Source: Micrococcales bacterium UBA3913 (GTDB lineage: Bacteria > Actinomycetota > Actinomycetes > Actinomycetales > Microbacteriaceae). Taken from it: a DNA stretch of 8,541 nt. The DNA is taken from the NCBI GenBank assembly GCA_002391425.1, contig DGEZ01000091.1:1-8541 (forward strand), in the 5' to 3' direction. Shown here in pieces: positions 6,878 to 8,541 of the stretch (position 1 is its first letter; each line of letters opens with the position of its first letter). The notes beneath the pieces were generated by a model. The model did not search any database and was not told the origin of the DNA. It saw nothing but the letters and a program-made list of their open reading frames with translations. Both the position numbers and the translations under genes were made by a program.

Positions 6878-7552
6878 TCACTGCCCCGGGCGGAACCGCG
6901 CCAGAACATCACCAAAGGATGCGGCGAGGCGGAACCACGGACCGCTGCGCCACACGGGAACCGACGTCTCCGCACCGAAAAAACCCAGCCCGTCCAGTGC
7001 CCAGGCGCACCCGGCGGGAACGCCGGCGGCCCCCGGAAGCTTCCTCCCCCACACTGCGGCGCGCACCCGGTGCACAATCGGCCCGCCCGCGTGTGCGTCC
7101 CCGTCGCCCGAACCCGCCGACGTGGTCACCTCGCGAATCCCCTCAGACAGGGCCGCCCGCAGCACGGTCACCGGAACGTGCCCCATGCTGCGCCAGTTCG
7201 CGCGCGGAGGAGAGATTGCCGTCCACACGGCGGTGCGCGCCTCCCCTGGCAGGACGAACCGCCCCTCGTCACTGCCACCGGCGGCGGCGACAACCTCCCG
7301 AAACTCCGCGAGAGGCAACACCACGTCCAGGCCCTGGTCAACGACCGCACGCACGGTGCGCACGCCCAGAACCGTCGGGGTGGCGTCGTCCAGGCCCGCC
7401 GGGTACAGCGGCGCCACGAAGCACGCCACACCGCCAGCAAACCCCTGAACGCGGATCATCCCCTCAGTATCCAGACGTTCCGCCCGCGAGGTGAAGGTGG
7501 CGAGGTCCGAGATGGCACGAGGATCCGGCACACAGAAAAGAGCATCAGGCAC
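6878..7552 (-). CDS. Uncharacterised protein, conserved-looking, divergent from tesB
   Basis: I do not recognise a named domain. The 224-residue product begins VPDALFCVPDPRAISDL. It has PRANWRSMGHVPV at 116-128, the helical stretch LRAALSEGIREV at 131-142, a Gly/Ser/Asp-rich linker at 146-157, and a tryptophan-containing C-terminal half (VWGR 167-170, VWRSGPWFRLA 200-210). It shows no signal peptide, transmembrane segment or catalytic motif. My impression is that such proteins sit beside thioesterase genes in other actinobacteria, but that is memory, not a search. The open frame continues upstream into tesB, but the GTG at 7552 is the sensible start: a TATTTT -10 candidate ends 6 nt before it, suggesting a leaderless message. 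The strand assignment rests on coding-like composition, the divergent promoter and the convergent fit with glbO; the opposite-strand frames look like shadows. Confidence 0.78.
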   Translation of the reverse strand: MPDALFCVPDPRAISDLATFTSRAERLDTEGMIRVQGFAGGVACFVAPLYPAGLDDATPTVLGVRTVRAVVDQGLDVVLPLAEFREVVAAAGGSDEGRFVLPGEARTAVWTAISPPRANWRSMGHVPVTVLRAALSEGIREVTTSAGSGDGDAHAGGPIVHRVRAAVWGRKLPGAAGVPAGCAWALDGLGFFGAETSVPVWRSGPWFRLAASFGDVLARFRPGQ

Positions 7553-7557
7553 CCCTC

Positions 7558-7564
7558 TAAAATA
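7558..7564. promoter_or_regulatory. Overlapping divergent -10 elements for tesB and the unknown gene
   Basis: The AT-only heptamer TAAAATA is the only such patch in a 39-bp gap. On plus, TAAAAT (7558-7563) matches five of six -10 positions and would start a tesB transcript near 7570, with AGGAAAGAG (7578-7586) as ribosome binding site. On minus, TATTTT (7564-7559) would start transcription at or next to the GTG at 7552. Neither side has a clear -35. Confidence 0.5.
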
Positions 7565-7591
7565 GCGAGAGCATGACAGGAAAGAGAGTGC

Positions 7592-8506
7592 ATGACTGAA
7601 AAACTCGGGTCGATGCTCGACGAGCTGGACCCCATGGCCCGACTTCACGAGGTACTCACCCTCACCCCCGAACCGGATGCCGAAAACGGTGAGAAGCGGT
7701 ACAGCGGCCCGTCCCACTGGATGCCCACCGGACGCGTCTTCGGTGGGCAGATCCTCGCGCAGGCCATCATCGCGGCTAACACCACCATCGAGCCCGGTCG
7801 CGCTCTGCACTCCATCCACGGGTACTTCCTGCGCTCCGGGGACCTGAGCAAGCCGGTGCACTACCAGGTCGAGGTGCTGCGCGACGGCAGGTCCTTCAGC
7901 CAACGCCACGTGCAGGCATCACAAGACGGCAAGGCGATCTTCACGCTCATCGCGTCCTTCCAGACCCCAGACGTGGGGATCGAGCACCAGGAGCCGCTCA
8001 CCCTCGACGTGCCCTCCCCCGAGGACCTGCCCACCGCGGCCAGCCTGCTCGCCAGTGCGCCGCCGATCGCGCAACTCGCATTCGACGGGTACCGTGCTTT
8101 CGATATCCGGCACATCCCCTCTCCGGTGTACCTCAGCGTGGAAGGCGAGCACACCGCACACCAGGCGGTGTGGTTGAAAACACTGGGAGCATTCACCGGA
8201 GACGCCCCCCTTCAGCGCGCTGCTCTCGCCTACGCGAGCGATTACACCATCCTGGAACCGATCTTCCGCCGACACGGCATCGCCTGGACGCACCGGGGTC
8301 TGAACTCGGCAAGCCTCGACCACGCGATGTGGTTCCACAGGGATGCGCGCGTCGACGACTGGCTGCTCTACGTGCAGGAGTCCCCCACTGCCCAAGGCGG
8401 CCGCGGCCTCGCCATGGGGCGGATCTACAACCGCCAGAAAGAGCTCATCGCCACCGTCGTACAAGAGGGGATGGTCCGTATCCCGGAGATCCAGCGGCCC
8501 AACTGA
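7592..8506 (+). CDS. tesB: Acyl-CoA thioesterase II
   Basis: TesB hydrolyses acyl-CoA to free fatty acid and CoA in the cytosol, with broad chain-length range. The 304-residue product has the double hot-dog layout. The first half includes HWMPTGRVFGGQILAQA (42-58) and LHSIHGYFLRSG (72-83). The second half holds the active site: D217 (YASDYTI), S241 (SASLDHAMWFHR) and Q291 (VVQEGMVR). The intervals D-24-S-50-Q are identical to the D204/T228/Q278 triad of E. coli TesB, with Ser in place of Thr, a conservative change that still supplies the hydroxyl. The ATG at 7592 has AGGAAAGAGAG at 7578-7588. A preceding ATG at 7572 is in another frame. It is divergent from the unknown gene at 6878-7552 over 39 bp, and no partner gene is visible downstream before the window ends. 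Confidence 0.95.
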   Translation: MTEKLGSMLDELDPMARLHEVLTLTPEPDAENGEKRYSGPSHWMPTGRVFGGQILAQAIIAANTTIEPGRALHSIHGYFLRSGDLSKPVHYQVEVLRDGRSFSQRHVQASQDGKAIFTLIASFQTPDVGIEHQEPLTLDVPSPEDLPTAASLLASAPPIAQLAFDGYRAFDIRHIPSPVYLSVEGEHTAHQAVWLKTLGAFTGDAPLQRAALAYASDYTILEPIFRRHGIAWTHRGLNSASLDHAMWFHRDARVDDWLLYVQESPTAQGGRGLAMGRIYNRQKELIATVVQEGMVRIPEIQRPN

Positions 8507-8522
8507 CCCTCTCCCCGGCCGA

Positions 8523-8541
8523 GACCGAACTCCGTCCGGTC
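8523..8541 (+). terminator. Possible hairpin after tesB, cut by window edge
   Basis: GACCG (8523-8527) and CGGTC (8537-8541) are complementary across a 9-nt loop, 16 nt after the tesB stop. The window ends on the last paired base, so a longer stem or T-run cannot be judged. Confidence 0.25.

Noticed and set aside
7553..7909. N-terminal extension of the unknown minus-strand gene into tesB.
   Set aside because: It would overlap the confirmed tesB coding sequence by over 300 bp, and its composition looks like a tesB shadow. The GTG at 7552 with its -10 is preferable.

Overview
The window is a stretch of high-GC chromosome, most likely from an actinobacterium. Within that phylum the Micrococcales/Microbacteriaceae are plausible, but this is inference. 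The pointers are GTG starts, TANNNT-type -10 elements with poor -35 boxes, a glutamate-type (mycobacterial-like) RpiB, and a group II truncated haemoglobin close to an actinobacterial-type PepN. From memory, M. tuberculosis also keeps tig, rpiB, pepN and glbO close together (Rv2462c to Rv2470), so this looks like a conserved core neighbourhood rather than an accessory island.

Layout, left to right. Bases 1-864 (minus) hold the first 288 codons of trigger factor, cut by the window edge. A tRNA-Pro(TGG) on the minus strand (953-1027) and a tRNA-Gly(TCC) on the plus strand (1149-1219) diverge from a 121-bp spacer. That spacer contains a perfect 7-bp inverted repeat carrying a TAGACT hexamer on each strand. 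An intrinsic terminator follows tRNA-Gly. Next comes a monocistronic dps gene (1452-1940) with its own promoter, whose codon usage is visibly less GC-biased than its neighbours. It converges on rpiB (minus, 2121-2600) across a spacer with a perfect 10-bp hairpin.

From 2775 to 6811 a compact plus-strand operon encodes aminopeptidase N (pepN), an MscS-type mechanosensitive channel (1-nt overlap) and a truncated haemoglobin O (3-nt gap). A conserved-looking protein of unknown function (minus, 6878-7552) converges on this operon. It is divergent from tesB, an acyl-CoA thioesterase II (7592-8506), and the two share a 39-bp promoter region in which the candidate -10 boxes overlap.

The gene set is housekeeping: protein folding and peptide turnover (tig, pepN), pentose phosphate metabolism (rpiB), oxidative and iron stress (dps), osmotic stress (MscS), haem/O2 chemistry (glbO) and acyl-CoA hydrolysis (tesB). 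I see no mobile element, CRISPR array, defence system or biosynthetic cluster, and I do not claim a new multi-gene system. The more unusual observations are at DNA level. The hexamer GGATGC/GCATCC appears about 27 times in several reading frames and in non-coding DNA. The unknown gene beside tesB may be transcribed as a leaderless mRNA from a promoter overlapping the tesB promoter. The dps control region has a repeat layout that may be an operator.
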